Counted from the first letter of the stretch, positions 1 through 11,563 are shown. The stretch: DNA of 64,000 nucleotides from Serripes groenlandicus (GCA_031761405.1 JASEVX010000001.1:26388261-26452260); one strand, 5' to 3'. Numbers and translations are program-made. Notes: generated from the sequence alone by a model not told the origin.

Positions 1-165
1 GGATAGACACTTTTCGCCTCCTGTGGATTTTTCTGCTTCAGGAATCATTATTCTATATATATACCCCTCTGAGACGAAATGTGTGGGCGGACTGCGCAGG
101 CTGATCTGGGTCGATACATTACCTAGAGGCCATAATGTCGGTTTTCTCGCAGTACTGCTCATATT
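1..165. mobile_element. Partial MITE, TGAGCCG-inverted-repeat family, cut by the window edge
   Basis: This is the right half of the element seen complete at 3105-3367 and 3612-3846. It shares the block with TTTTCGCCTCCTGTGGA and the block GCTGATCTGGGTCGATAC, and it ends in a degenerate terminal repeat near 150-165. The left end lies outside the window. No coding capacity is visible. About 165-540 holds only AT-rich sequence in which I see nothing. Confidence 0.6.
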
Positions 166-547
166 TTATTAACTTATACGACATACACGTATCTCGTCAT
201 ACAAAACATCTTTATAAACGAATTATAGAAGATAAACATCAATACATAAACAATAAGTAAGCTCTTTGTTTTGTTTTTATACCATATTCTACATAGGGGA
301 TGAACAATTTCGTATATTATTTTGATTATATGCATGGTTTACATGTATAGAATAGTGATCATATATTACTATTTCTACGTTTTTGTTGCCAAATATATAC
401 TACTTCGCTAGTTTATTATGTATAAAGGGTAGCGCCCTAATTCTCCATAGACAGCGGCAAAACCTTCTTTGTCTATTCTTGAAAATCATACTCAGACATT
501 TGTTTTCATTTACGCTCAAAATTTAGATTTTGTTTTATTCTATTTTA

Positions 548-1637
548 CGACTTCCAAATATCGGCACAATAAAGTGTTATAATGTGCGATATTTACATTT
601 TCAGACGCCAATGTCACGGCAGTAGTTTTACGACTTCCAGGTGTCGGCACAAAACTTTGGTATAATGTGCGATATTTACATTTGCAGGCGATAATGCCAC
701 GACAGCAGTTTCCCGACTTCCAGATGGCGGCATCATACTTTGTTATAACGTGCGATATATTCATTTCCTGACAATAATGTAACAACAGTAGTTTTACGAC
801 TTCTAAATGATGGCATCATACTGTGTTATAATGTGTGATTAAGGAGAAAATGTCACGACAGTTTTGTACGACTTCCAGATGATGTCACCATACTTTGTTA
901 TAATATGTGCTTTCTATATTTCGAGACAACAATTACACGATAGCTTTGTACGACTTCCAGATAATATCACTATTCGGTATTAAAATGTGTGATATTTACA
1001 TTTAAGACTACAGTGACACGACAGTATTTTTACGATTTCCAAATAGTGGTACCAAACTGTATTATAATGTGTGATATTTACATTTCGAAACGACAGTAGT
1101 TTTACGACTGTAGTTTTACGACAGTAGTTTTACGACAGACAGTAGTTGTACGACAGTAGTTTTAATACTTCGAGATGATGGCACCATACCCAGGTATAAT
1201 GTGTGATATTTACATTTCAGACGACTATGTCACGACAGAAGTTTTACGACTTCAAGATGATGGCACTATACTCTGGTATTACATGTGCTATTTACATTTT
1301 AGACGACTGTGTCACGACAGAAGTTTTACGACTTTAAGATGATGGCAATATTCTCTGGTATTATATGTGCTATTTACATTTCAGACGAATATGTCACGAC
1401 AGAAGTTTTACGACTTTAAGATGATGGCACTATACTCTGGTATAATATGTGCTATTTACATTTTAGACGACGGTGTCACGACAGAAGTTTTACGACTTTA
1501 AGATGATGGCATTATACTCTGGTATTATATGTGCTATTTACATTTTAGACGACTGTGTCACGACAGAAGTTTTACGACTTTAAGATGATGGCACTATACT
1601 TCGGTATAATATGTGCTATTTACATTTGCAGACGACA
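548..1637 (+). repeat. Tandem array of about 83-bp units resembling the start of the sulfotransferase first coding exon
   Basis: About 12-13 degenerate units are phased on ACGACTTC (near 548, 628, 713, 797, 947, 1240, 1327, 1411, 1493, 1575). Each unit holds a pyrimidine-rich stretch ending TTTACATTTCAG or a variant, then ACGACxxTG, then codons readable as M/V-S-R-Q-K-F-Y-D. The true exon directly after the array reads MPRQHFYD behind TTTACATTTGCAG. The homology continues at least 25 bases further into the exon (GATGATGGCAC against TGATGGGGACAC). Some units keep both AG and ATG (ATG at 694 and 1227); others have ATG changed to GTG. About 1075-1160 is a local scramble of TTTTACGACAGTAG motifs. 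Confidence 0.8.
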
Positions 1638-1827
1638 ATGCCACGACAGCATTTTTACGACGTTCCTGATGGGGACACGATTCTGTACGACGTTGTCGAC
1701 GAGTCTAATGGATACCGTCAGTGTACGTTCAGGATGGCCGAGGAGATGCGATACGATCACTTCAACAGTATCAGGAATGTTCAATGTAAAGAGGACGATA
1801 TATTCCTCAACTCGTATCCCAAAACAG
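1638..1827 (+). CDS. Sulfotransferase coding exon 1
   Basis: Codons 1-63 plus one base, from MPRQHFYD to the start of the PAPS loop, DDIFLNSYPKT. The donor is CAG|GTATAT at 1828. It is preceded by a TTTGCAG acceptor-like site ending at 1630 and by the tandem array built of similar sequence. Confidence 0.93.
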
Positions 1828-4800
1828 GTATATGTAGTCTGCGAAAGTTGCAGTGGTTAGGTTTAGATCAGTGACACAATTCGTTGAGCAGTGTTATTTT
1901 ACATGTAATATAACATAACCAAACATTTAGGATTTCTGGACCAGTGAATTTCTACTTCTGCGAGAGTAACATGAATGTAAGAATAAAACTAATAAGTCAC
2001 ACTTTCTTTGATTTTACAAGCATATACAAGCTGCCATATGGGTACCGCTTTATTTTCTTTGAGGTATAAAAGTTGATTGATTAGGGTTTAACGCCGTTTT
2101 CAACAATTGTTCAGTCATATCACGGCGGCCAGTTCATCCACTCATTTTACACCATTGGTGGACAAATGACGCTTGTCACAGTGACTTTTGTCAAACGTCG
2201 GAAAGAAGCAGTGGCTGAGCTACCGGGGCTATACAAGAACCTGCACATGTATCAACCCTTTCCCCAAAACAGACGCAATTTCACTCAGACGATTTTGAAA
2301 TCCTTATCGCTATCAGAATGAGCATTTCGCTTTGCGGCATTTTTTTTAATTCGTCTGTTGTTGTTGTTGGTGTGGTGTTTTCCCCGAAGGCTTTTGGGAT
2401 ACCCTGTGCGTCTTCGTAATCACCAAACTTTAACCTTACCCCATAACTCAAAAAAAGTTTAACATTTTCAAATGAAACTTGGTACACATGTTCCTAGGAA
2501 CAAAACGCGTGTCTATACCAAGTCAATTAACTCTGACTCTAATAATTGTTCAGAAATGCAAATTTCTCGACGAGCGTTGACACTCTTGTTTTCAATTTTT
2601 AGTATATAATATATATATTTTATTTATAGATATTTTCAAAATGACTTCAAATTCGTCTGCTACAAATTTGCTTTACAGGAATCTTAATAAAGGCAACCAT
2701 TGACATTTAACTTATAAAATAGAACGGTATTTTACAGGAACAAACTGGACTTGGGAAATGATGACGTTAATGAAAAACAACACGTCGACAGTCAGTGGGG
2801 ATCATAAAGGAGTCGGCATGCTTGAGGCGATGCCCCTTTCCGTTTTGGATGGCATGACATCTCCGAGAATTCTTAATACACATCTTAAAGTTCAGTACAT
2901 ACCAAAGGTAATATGTATTTAAATAAAAAATAGTTTATATGTAGGAACTCGAAACAGACATAAATAAAAGATAAATTAGTTAAGATGTTTCTTTATATGA
3001 ACGATGTTTACGCCTTTTTCACAGTATTTCTTTTCCTTTGTAAGCTATCAGTATATTGAGTAATTTATCCTGACACTAGAGCATCAGTCAATCGAAATGA
3101 TAATTGAGCCGTCCCACGAGAAAACCAACAGTAAGGACTCTGCGTAAAGTATCGACCCGGATCAGCATAAGCATGCCGCGCAGGCTTACCCGTATATACA
3201 CTTTTCGCCTCCTGTGGATTTTCTGTTTCAGGAAGCATTACTCTATACCTCTATCACCCTGAGACGGAATATGTCGGCCCGGATCAGTCTGTGCGGACCG
3301 CGCACGCTGATCTGGGTCGATACTTTACGCAGAGTCCATAATGTTGGTTTTCTCGCGGGACGGCTCACATCCTTACTTCTCTGGACATGTCAAAGTGAGT
3401 CTTCTTGCACAGCATTTACAAAAGCTTACATCTATGACTAAGATGTGTGCGGGCGGGAAACAAAGGCTTCCGTGAGACACAATATATATTTATAAATGTG
3501 CGAATGTTCCGGTTAGAGTGTATTAATGCACAGCCTCACCCGAACTTTCACGGCATCCCCGCTTTAACACAACTTACAAGGGTAAGCGAGTAGAAACATA
3601 AGGTCTACGTTTGAGCCGTTCCACGAGTTAACCAACATTATGACCTCTGCTCAATGTATCGACCCAGATAAGCCTGCGCAGTCCCCACAGGCTAATCCGG
3701 GCCGAAATATTTCGTCTCTGGGAGAAAGAGGTTCCACAGGAGGCGAAAAATGTCTGTCCGGATTAGCCTGCGCGGCATGCTTAGGCTGATCCGAGTCGAT
3801 ACTTTACGCAGAGTCCATAATGTTGGTTTTCTCGTGGGACGGCTCATTTCAGGTTTTCATCCATTATATCTGACTCTTCTTAACGTTAGTGAACCTGGAA
3901 CGCTTTGGACAGACATGATCGCTGTGAGCAGAACTACTGTATACAATAAAGTCCCGTCTCTCCTGACATGTTTCAGGAAGCAGCAGAAAAGAAGCTGAAG
4001 ACCATACTGATATGCAGGAATCCTAAAGATGTTGCTGTCTCCTTCTACAATCATACAAAAGGAATCAGGCCATATGAGTATAGTGGAAAATTTGAGAACT
4101 ATCTACACATGTTTGTAAGGGGAGAAGGTATGTATTTGTGTGTATATGTTTGTGTAACTTTAGGTATTTGCATTTATGTATGTGTAATTTTATGTAATTG
4201 TGTAATTCAACACTCTCGCATATGAAGAATAAACATTTGTCGATCAAAGAAAAACATCCTTAGTGCATTCTCGGCCCTTCCTGTCCAAATAATCTAATAT
4301 GGGTAATTAAGCTGTTTGTAGGTTAGTTAGAAGCTTCCAAGAAACTTTAAACAATGCTATTTGATTCACGTAGTATGGATACAAGGGAAAGTAGTTATTT
4401 AAACTTTAAATAAAAACGGAGGTCTATATTAAAGAAAACGTAGGTTTCATATTTAAAATTACGAAGGTTTGATTTTTTAAAAACCCGCCAAGGTTTAACC
4501 TAAAGGTTTAACCTAAAGCACAACAAATCAGAAGTCATTTTTTAAGGTAAAATAGTTTTCTTTATCACTCGAAAACCGCCTCGAATGTATAGCGGTAGAG
4601 CGTTTGCCTCGGTGCAGGAGGTTACGGGTTCGATCTCCGGCCAGGTCATACAAAACACTTTAAAAATGGTAGTAATGGTTGGCCCCCCCCTTTGCGCATA
4701 GGATTTCGAGGTTAGCATTATGACTGACTGGCTGGTATAAGTGGACCAGTAGTACTGGTAACTTACCCAGGTCTTACTTAAACAATGTTGAAAGCTGCGT

Positions 4801-7800
4801 AACACACCATATACCCGGAGGTATCTTAAACACCTATGTATCGTAAATATTTTTTATCTTTTTTAATGGTGGCCCTGGTACTTATTGACAACAGAGATAC
4901 CGGTGTATTTTGTTTTTTATCATTTTTTCTATGTTCTAATTCTGTTTTATACCTCCGGGAGATATAGTATATAGCATACTACAGTTGGAAACAACATAGA
5001 TTACAACTGTATAGTAACACAATATAGACTTATGTACTCAATATTACATCAATAGAATGGAAATCAAATAAGCCCATGGTCCTTGGTCCAATACAATATA
5101 TATGTAAATTATTTTTTTTTCTTAAAATATGGGTAAAACAAAGACAATAGCTGCTCGCCAAATAGTTAATTCTGCATGGCGAGGGTAAATAAAACCAAAA
5201 TATTATTATAATAATCAATCCCGCATTCGAAGTTTGTTAATCTAAGGCTTGGATTCACGACCTACGAGCAGTTAGCATGCAAAGGCCTACCATACGGACT
5301 ATATAATGTATAATGTCATGTTTAACATGGCAGATTTATTTATTTTCTTCCACCGCCCAACAAAAATGCCTTTTAAAACACATAATTCATGAAACAAAAG
5401 GACCATGATGGTCCTATAAAGCTCATCTAAGAAACTCAGTTTAAATGACCTTACTTTATATATTAAAGTAAAGAGAGTCTCGACCTCCTGGTAGCCATGT
5501 TCTTTCAACGGATCGGATAATTTGAGAGTAACCCTAGGTCAGTTTGGGCCGAATGAATTTCAAATTGGGCCAGTACTTTTGGACAAGAAGACTTTATAAG
5601 TTTTCACTATATACAGTAGCAGTACAGTAGTAAACAAGCCCTGAAGCTATGTCGGCAATGGTTTTCAACATATCTGAATAGTTAGAAAACCTTGGTAGAG
5701 GTCACCCAAGGATGATCTGTGCCAAATACGGCCAGTACTTTCGGTCAAGAAGTCTCTTAAATTTCGTGTATTTTTCCCTCTTTCTGAACATCATTCACTT
5801 TGATAAAAAAATGCAAAAAAGAGATAGGTCACCGTACTCCTTTTAGGGTAAATTTTTCCATGCGTTTTCTTATAAATACAGCAATTTTACTTACAAAACA
5901 GGTCGTGCTTCCAGGAAAATGTCGATTTACCCGAAAAGGAGTACGGTGCCCTTTTTTTTTTTTGCATTTTATATTTAAGTGAACGATGTTTAATGGATAA
6001 TTACAGACAATTCTAAATTCTATCAAGAAGAAAGGAAAATTTGTTAAAAAATTGATTAATTTTAACTTTTTCGGGCGTTAAATGTGACACCATTTCTTCC
6101 TTGAAAAACAGCTTAATAAATTGTTTTAAATTTTTCTCACAAATTCTCTTTTCATATATATTTACATTCTATATATAAAGTTATATATGAACTTTGATAT
6201 GATTTGTAGTTTTCGTTTGATTTTGTTTTTGTTTTTAGGTTTTCGGCCAAAATGCATATTTAATGAAATTGGTCATGTCACTGACAGGCCAATATTTTTT
6301 TTTTTTAGATCGATGACCTTTTATTTTCCCCCCTTATTTCAACCAGATAGTGTATGTACTAACAAAATACAATGTATAAAGAAATTCTATGATTAGGAAA
6401 CGTTTGTGAAAAAACGGTACCATACGCCTTTAAACACCATTCAAACCATTATCGTTTTAGTGGATTTTGGTTCCTACCCAGAGTACATAATGGAATGGCA
6501 ACAACATATACGAAATAACCCGGATGTACCTTTCCATATCGTATACTACGAGGATCTGAAAAAGGTATACAACTTTTACTGTTCAATAGAAATGTCTATC
6601 ACATAAAGCCCTCTCTGGGAGTGAACAAATTCCATTACTTAAATATCATATGACAATACACAAATATCACTTGACACTACTTGTTTGGTTTCCAGTCTTA
6701 CGCTTAAGTCTTTGTTACAACGCGGAAACCAAACTATGAACATGACGTCACGTCAGCGGTTTGACGGCATAACGTAGTCAATTTGGCACCCAAACCGGTA
6801 AATTGCATGTAAAAATAATTATGGTAAACTTTATGTACACTTTGTGTGATAAATAGAATATCTCATTAGTGTTTATTTATTATCACTTGTAATAAACTCG
6901 TTAACTAAGCTGAATATGAACTCGTTTAATAAAAGTGATAATAAATAAACACTCAATAAATGTCTTCTCTTTTTGCCAATTCAGCCATTTTCCTAGTACA
7001 TGCGACACCTTACAATTATAATTGTGAGAAAATGATACAAGACCCAGATCAAGCAATTTCTTTTTGCAAAATGGTTTTCGTATCTGTATTTGAAATGCAA
7101 ATCCAGATCCCAGATTTTATTTTTTCATAATCAAAGAAGACGATAATTGAAAATATATCAGGTAAAGAGGTAATATAACTTTTTATTTCCGTTAGTATTC
7201 AATAGTCCATACCCGGCCCTGATCTATGTTCAAGGGGATGTTTTATTATGACGTTGAAGCATTTTCTTCAAATAGCATATGTGATTAATAGCTTAAGACA
7301 GAGATTATTTTGCACATTTACATCCTTACAAAATAAACTACCATTACATATAATGCTTAAAACGAAAAATCATATTTTTCTGTTAGTATTCAATATTCCT
7401 TATCCGGCCCTGGCCAGTGTGCAAAGCTGTGTTTTATTATGACGTAAATTATTTTTCTTCAAATAATATATGTGACGTTATGCAATATCTTCCCTGATAA
7501 ACGTATACAGTAAGATTATCTAGCACAATGTCATCCTTGCAAAATAAAATATCCTTCTTAAAGTTCTTGTCATATTAAAGGTAGTTTAGGATAATTGTTC
7601 CTTCATTTCCTTCTGCATAAATCGTTCAATTGATATTGATTGGTTGAAAAAACAAAGCCGGCAGGGTACACCGGAAAAGGCGTTAAATGAATATTTAGCT
7701 TCAAACAACAGAACCGATATCAACCAAACTTCACACGGATGTCCTCTTGGTGGTCCACTTTCAAATTGAAGAATCAATGCCTTATTGCAAAAGCCCTTCA

Positions 7801-10619
7801 CAGTAAAGGTATTTTTTTTACAGTGTCCACTTCTTTCAGTTTAATTCCCACCTTAATCAAAGTTTTACTGATATCAGAGCAGTTATATATTTGCTACTTT
7901 ACCATCACTAATTTGATCGATTTAGCGTAATCTTGGTTTATATTATGCATGTTCAATGTCTCTTTAAGGATTGCTGTACAGAACTTAAGAAACTCCGAGA
8001 CTTTCTAGAACTAGATGCATCCGATGATTTAATAAAAGAGATTGCCGATAACTGTTCAGTAAACAAAATGCGGGAGAGTAAATCAAAAGTTATGAATGAA
8101 GAGAGAGCAAAACAGATGGCGCAAATAATAAAACCAGGGTTCAATGTGATCAGAAAAGGTTTGTTAAGCTGTCAGTAATAGTCCGCACAGCACTTTTTTG
8201 AGTAATTACACTATATATGTTTGATGCCAACAACCACGGTTTTGAAGTACGGGGTTACAAACCGTGTAGATCTGGAAATAAGAGATGTAATGACTAAAAT
8301 ACAGTGCGATCACTGTAATCACGGTCATTGGAAAGTATAAGATACACTTAACATCAGTGTGCTTGGTATTAAAAGGGTAGTCTAATCCAGGTGTCAACCT
8401 CAATGTGTCGAAGTAGAGAATGAGAATTTCCTTTCAAGTCACTAACTAAAGATAGGTGTGTCGTGAACGGAACAATGACTTCACGATGTATATTGATTGA
8501 TTGTTTGTTTAAGCACCTGTTGACGACAATGACATGGCATTAATCTTTGTAAAAAGATACAGTTTAGTATGAGTTGTATGTATATTCATTGATTCAGTTT
8601 CAAGCCCAACCGCACAAGTAGACAAAACCTGTTTGCTAGTGCAGTGATTAGTTATCTGCGAGTCCCGAGTCTAGTACTCATAATATTTATCAGGGACTCA
8701 AACTTAGAAACGCTTTGAAATACAAATGTATAATATTAAGGAACAAGAGATTCATTTGACCCCTTGTTAATCTGTTAAGTATAGTTTAAAACTTGCAAAA
8801 ATAGCATTGATATTTTAGTCCTAAGATGTAAAACATGTAAAACTTGTAAAGATAGCATTGCTATTTTAGTCCTTAGATGTAAAACTTGTAAAACTTGTAA
8901 GGGAAGCATTGCTATTTTAGTTCTAAGATGTAAAACTTGTAAAACTTGTAAAGATAGCATTGCTATTTTAGTCCTAAGATGTAAAACTTGTAAAGATAGC
9001 ATTGCTATTTTAGTTATAAGATGTAAAACTTGTAAAACTTGTAAAGATAGCATTGCTATTTTAGTCCTAAGATGTAAAACTTGTTAAACTTGTAAGGATA
9101 GCATTGCTATTTTAGTCCTAAGATGTAAAACTTGTAAAGATAGCATTGCTATTTTAGTTCTAATATGTAAAACTTGTAAAACTTGTAAAGATAGCATTGC
9201 TATTTTAGTCCTAAGATGTAAAACTTGTAAAACTTGTAAAGATAGCATTGCTATTTTAGTCCTACGATGTAAAACTTGTATAACTTGTGAGGATATCATT
9301 GCTATGTTAGTCCTAAGATGCAAGAATTGTAAATATAGCATTTTTATTCTAGTCCTAATATGTAAAACTTGTAAAGATAGCATTGCTATTTTAGTCCTAA
9401 TATTTATCAGGGACTCAAACTTAGAAACGCTTTGAAATACAAATGTATAATATTAAGGAACAAGAGATTCATTTGACCCCTTGTTAATCTGTTAAGTATA
9501 GTTTAAAACTTGCAAAAATAGCATTGATATTTTAGTCCTAAGATGTAAAACATGTAAAACTTGTAAAGATAGCATTGCTATTTTAGTCCTTAGATGTAAA
9601 ACTTGTAAAACTTGTAAGGGAAGCATTGCTATTTTAGTTCTAAGATGTAAAACTTGTAAAACTTGTAAAGATAGCATTGCTATTTTAGTCCTAAGATGTA
9701 AAACTTGTAAAGATAGCATTGCTATTTTAGTTATAAGATGTAAAACTTGTAAAACTTGTAAAGATAGCATTGCTATTTTAGTCCTAAGATGTAAAACTTG
9801 TAAAACTTGTAAGGATAGCATTGCTATTTTAGTCCTAAGATGTAAAACTTGTAAAGATAGCATTGCTATTTTAGTTCTAATATGTAAAACTTGTAAAACT
9901 TGTAAAGATAGCATTGCTATTTTAGTCCTAAGATGTAAAACTTGTAAAACTTGTAAAGATAGCATTGCTATTTTAGTCCTACGATGTAAAACTTGTATAA
10001 CTTGTGAGGATATCATTGCTATGTTAGTCCTAAGATGCAAGAATTGTAAATATAGCATTTTTATTCTAGTCCTAATATGTAAAACTTGTAAAGATAGCAT
10101 TGCTATTTTAGTCCTAAGATGTTTTCATACAAACATTTTCCTGCATTGTATGTACATTTAAGATTATAACATAAATCATAACGTATAACATTAGGTTAAT
10201 AAATATAATGAGATATGTTTGTATTAGTGTACATCAGCATATAGCACAAACAGTATCGATCATAATATAATAGGATGCAATTATAAAATATCTCATATGA
10301 ACAGTGCCGAGCACTAACGTAGCTTAAATGCATACATGTAGGTCAAACTTTGTGGTTTACGTTAAGATTTACATCGACCTTTGACTGGGTGAAAATATAC
10401 CTTTACTTATTGATTATGATGATGACAATAATAATAAAAAGTATTGGTATTTTGATAATAATAATTAGTATTATTATAATTGGTGGTATTATTATTATTT
10501 TTTCAGGCCAAATTGGAGACTGGAAGAATTGGTTTACAGTGGCCCAGAGTGAAATGTTCGATGCTTGGTGGGACAAAGAAACTAAAGGACTGGACATGTT
10601 TAAATTTAGATATGTTTAA
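1638..10619 (+). CDS. Cytosolic-type sulfotransferase (SULT family), six coding exons
   Basis: Join 1638-1827, 2738-2907, 3977-4127, 6461-6564, 7969-8158 and 10507-10619. This gives 918 nt, 305 residues, with every junction GT-AG and in phase. The family transfers sulfate from PAPS to phenols, steroids, amines or similar acceptors in the cytosol. Visible motifs: the 5'-phosphosulfate loop SYPKTGTNW (59-67); catalytic His112 in NTHLK; the 3'-phosphate site CRNPKDVAVSFYNH with Arg134 and Ser142; Tyr200 in YYEDLKK; the C-terminal RKGQIGDWKNWFT (267-279); and the K-x3-TV-x3-E dimer motif (Lys275 to Glu284). Length matches the family norm of about 290-300. There is no signal peptide or membrane segment, which separates it from Golgi sulfotransferases. 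The ATG at 1638 is the first good start. An acceptor-like TTTGCAG lies just upstream, so a noncoding 5' exon outside the window is possible. Substrate cannot be told from sequence. Confidence 0.95.
2062..2175 (-). mobile_element. SINE fragment in sulfotransferase intron 1
   Basis: Reverse-strand match to the tail of the tRNA-derived SINEs in this window (GTTTAACGCCGTTTTCAACA is the complement of the GTTGAAAGCGGCGTTAAAC tail). The tRNA-like head is missing or unrecognisable. The following 2270-2590 belongs to a second dispersed repeat that recurs at 12030-12280 (shared ATACCAAGTCA and GACGAGCGTTG blocks). Confidence 0.55.
2738..2907 (+). CDS. Sulfotransferase coding exon 2
   Basis: The acceptor is TTTTACAG at 2730-2737 and the donor is AAAG|GTAATA at 2908. 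It completes the PAPS loop with G-TNW and encodes the catalytic His112 in LNTHLK. The 56-residue reading is open in only one frame, in phase with exons 1 and 3. Confidence 0.93.
3105..3367. mobile_element. MITE with long inverted ends, TGAGCCG family, copy A
   Basis: Left end TGAGCCGTCCCACGAGAAAA and right end complement-matching CTCGCGGGACGGCTCA. The inverted arms extend about 55 bases (CTCTGCGTAAAGTATCGACC against GGTCGATACTTTACGCAGAG). Noncoding, about 263 bp, in sulfotransferase intron 2. Confidence 0.8.
3612..3846. mobile_element. MITE with inverted ends, TGAGCCG family, copy B
   Basis: Same termini as copy A (TGAGCCGTTCCACGAG and CTCGTGGGACGGCTCA), 235 bp, only 244 bp downstream of it. 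The central part reads in the opposite order to copy A (CCACAGGAGGCGAAAAATG rather than its complement), so the two copies are inserted in opposite orientation. A third, partial copy lies at about 13555-13662. Confidence 0.8.
3977..4127 (+). CDS. Sulfotransferase coding exon 3
   Basis: The acceptor is GTTTCAG ending at 3976 and the donor is GAAG|GTATGT at 4128. It encodes 121-170, including the 3'-phosphate-binding Arg134 and Ser142 in CRNPKDVAVSFYNH. The next intron begins with a short GT-rich stretch. Confidence 0.95.
4576..4806 (+). mobile_element. tRNA-derived SINE, near full length
   Basis: The head has A-box-like TAGCGGTAGAGCG near 4590 and B-box GGGTTCGATCTCC near 4627. The body contains GACTGACTGGCTGGTATAAG and the tail ends GTTGAAAGCTGCGTAACAC. 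It lies in sulfotransferase intron 3. Confidence 0.7.
5787..5990. mobile_element. Foldback MITE with arms of about 70 bp
   Basis: Left arm AACATCATTCACTT...ACCGTACTCCTTTTAGGG and right arm CCCGAAAAGGAGTACGGT...AAGTGAACGATGTT are inverted copies with few mismatches. A spacer of about 50 bp separates them. Noncoding, inside sulfotransferase intron 3. Confidence 0.75.
6461..6564 (+). CDS. Sulfotransferase coding exon 4
   Basis: The acceptor is CGTTTTAG ending at 6460 and the donor is AAAG|GTATAC at 6565. It encodes residues 171-205, GSYPEYIMEW through YYEDLKK, a segment standard in the family before the C-terminal helices. Confidence 0.93.
6628..6960 (+). mobile_element. Dispersed palindrome-ended element, copy 1 (second copy at 34240-34650)
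   Basis: Shares long blocks with 34240-34650: TCTTTGTTACAACGCGGAAA, ATGACGTCACGTCAGCGG, CCGGTAAATTGCATGTAAAA and AACTCGTTAACTAAGCTGAA. The right part is a hairpin (GTGTTTATTTATTATCACTT against AAGTGATAATAAATAAACAC). It sits in sulfotransferase intron 4. No protein coding seen. Confidence 0.7.
7969..8158 (+). CDS. Sulfotransferase coding exon 5
   Basis: The acceptor is CTTTAAG ending at 7968 and the donor is AAAAG|GTTTGT at 8159. It encodes residues 206-268: the LRDFLELDASDD helix, the flexible region, and FNVIRK leading into the RKG motif. Confidence 0.93.
8682..10117 (+). repeat. Tandem duplication of a 717-bp block (8682-9398 and 9399-10117)
   Basis: The two blocks begin AATATTTATCAGGGACTC and align base for base with an offset of 717. 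I find one substitution, near 9085 (TTGTTAAAC against TTGTAAAAC). Each contains a unique 5' stretch of about 100 bp and a minisatellite. The whole lies in sulfotransferase intron 5. Confidence 0.92.
8790..10117 (-). repeat. Minisatellite, 42- and 51-bp units
   Basis: The unit is built from GATAGCATTGCTATTTTAGT, CCTAAGATGTAAA and ACTTGTAAA; the 9-bp ACTTGTAAA is present once or twice, giving 42 or 51 bp. All periods are multiples of three, so one minus-strand frame stays open for 202 codons (MLSLQVLHLRTKIA-type repeats). It is AT-rich, intronic and repetitive, so I do not call it a gene. The core ATAGCA-T-TGCTAT is itself nearly palindromic. Confidence 0.85.
10507..10619 (+). CDS. Sulfotransferase coding exon 6 (last)
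   Basis: The acceptor is ATTATTTTTTCAG ending at 10506. It encodes residues 269-305: G-QIGDWKNWFT, the dimer motif and the end FKFRYV, followed by TAA at 10617-10619. The intron before it contains the 717-bp tandem duplication. Confidence 0.95.
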
Positions 10620-10934
10620 ACTGCTAAAATGCACCTTTCTATTTCTTTACACAATTAAGCATTGTACGTGAATGAAGTTTATTATGATGTAAATGCATTG
10701 ACATTGAATTTGCATTTCATATTGTGAACATATAACTAATAACACATTGAAGACAATTTATAAAAATACACGTACATCAAAATAACATTTTGATATCATA
10801 CATTTAAACAAAGGTTTTGATCAAGTTATGTATTGTTATTGTCATGTTTGAATGATAACCTTATGAAGGCTTAATCGCCGAAACGTTTAATACACGTAGT
10901 GTTGTTTGTATTATTCTTTACTTTATTCACAAGA

Positions 10935-10940
10935 AATAAA
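10935..10940 (+). promoter_or_regulatory. Candidate poly(A) signal of the sulfotransferase gene
   Basis: AATAAA about 315 bases after the stop codon, and the first canonical hexamer I see there. Confidence 0.35.
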
Positions 10941-11416
10941 AAAATCGGAAAAGGGAACAAACATTATTCTCCTTTGTACAACGATACAGTTTATTATGAC
11001 TAGTGCTTTCATTTAATTTGCGTTTTACATAATTGATGAAAATACACGTACGTCGAATTTACACAATAATATAATATATATCTTTACAAAGGCAGGATCA
11101 CATTAATATTGTCAGGGATAACATTTACAAGAAATGTAGATTCAGAAAAGGATAATAAGCTCATCATCAGCAATGATTCCTTATGCAACAATGTTTTCAA
11201 AAGCCGTCTGGTGTTTATGCGTCCATTCGTCAGACAGCATTTTGGAAAAGGCTGAATCCTACTCTTTTCCCTACAAATATTGACACAAACAAGCAATACA
11301 ACATATAGTGTATATATAATGGTTTATACTACATATGCCAGCTCTGTACAATTTATAAACATATAAACCATCATGATCAGAGCGCTAATAATTGTTATAA
11401 TAATAGCATACGTAGG

Positions 11417-11563
11417 AAATATATGTTGCAGGAGCGATACTGAGTTTGGTATTTTCAACGAAGGGCGTGGACAATCAATTTCTCACAAGACCGAGAGACC
11501 ACGCCTAAAATAGACAATACAAAGCTATGTATCGCTACTGTAACATACTGTTCCTTTTATTGT
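11417..11563. mobile_element. Diverged palindromic MITE, related to 18853-19023
   Basis: Ends GGAAATATATGTTGCAGGAGCGATAC and the imperfect complement GTATCGCTACTGTAACATACTGTTCC are about 95 bp apart, with a further inner pair GGGCGTGG and CCACGCC. The termini match those of 18853-19023 in order and spacing. The rest of 10941-12540 is AT-rich with one dispersed repeat at 12030-12280 and no gene I can support. Confidence 0.6.

Noticed and set aside
9492..10100. 202-codon minus-strand open frame
   Set aside because: Entirely inside a minisatellite with unit lengths divisible by three. It lies in an intron and has no start context or known domain.
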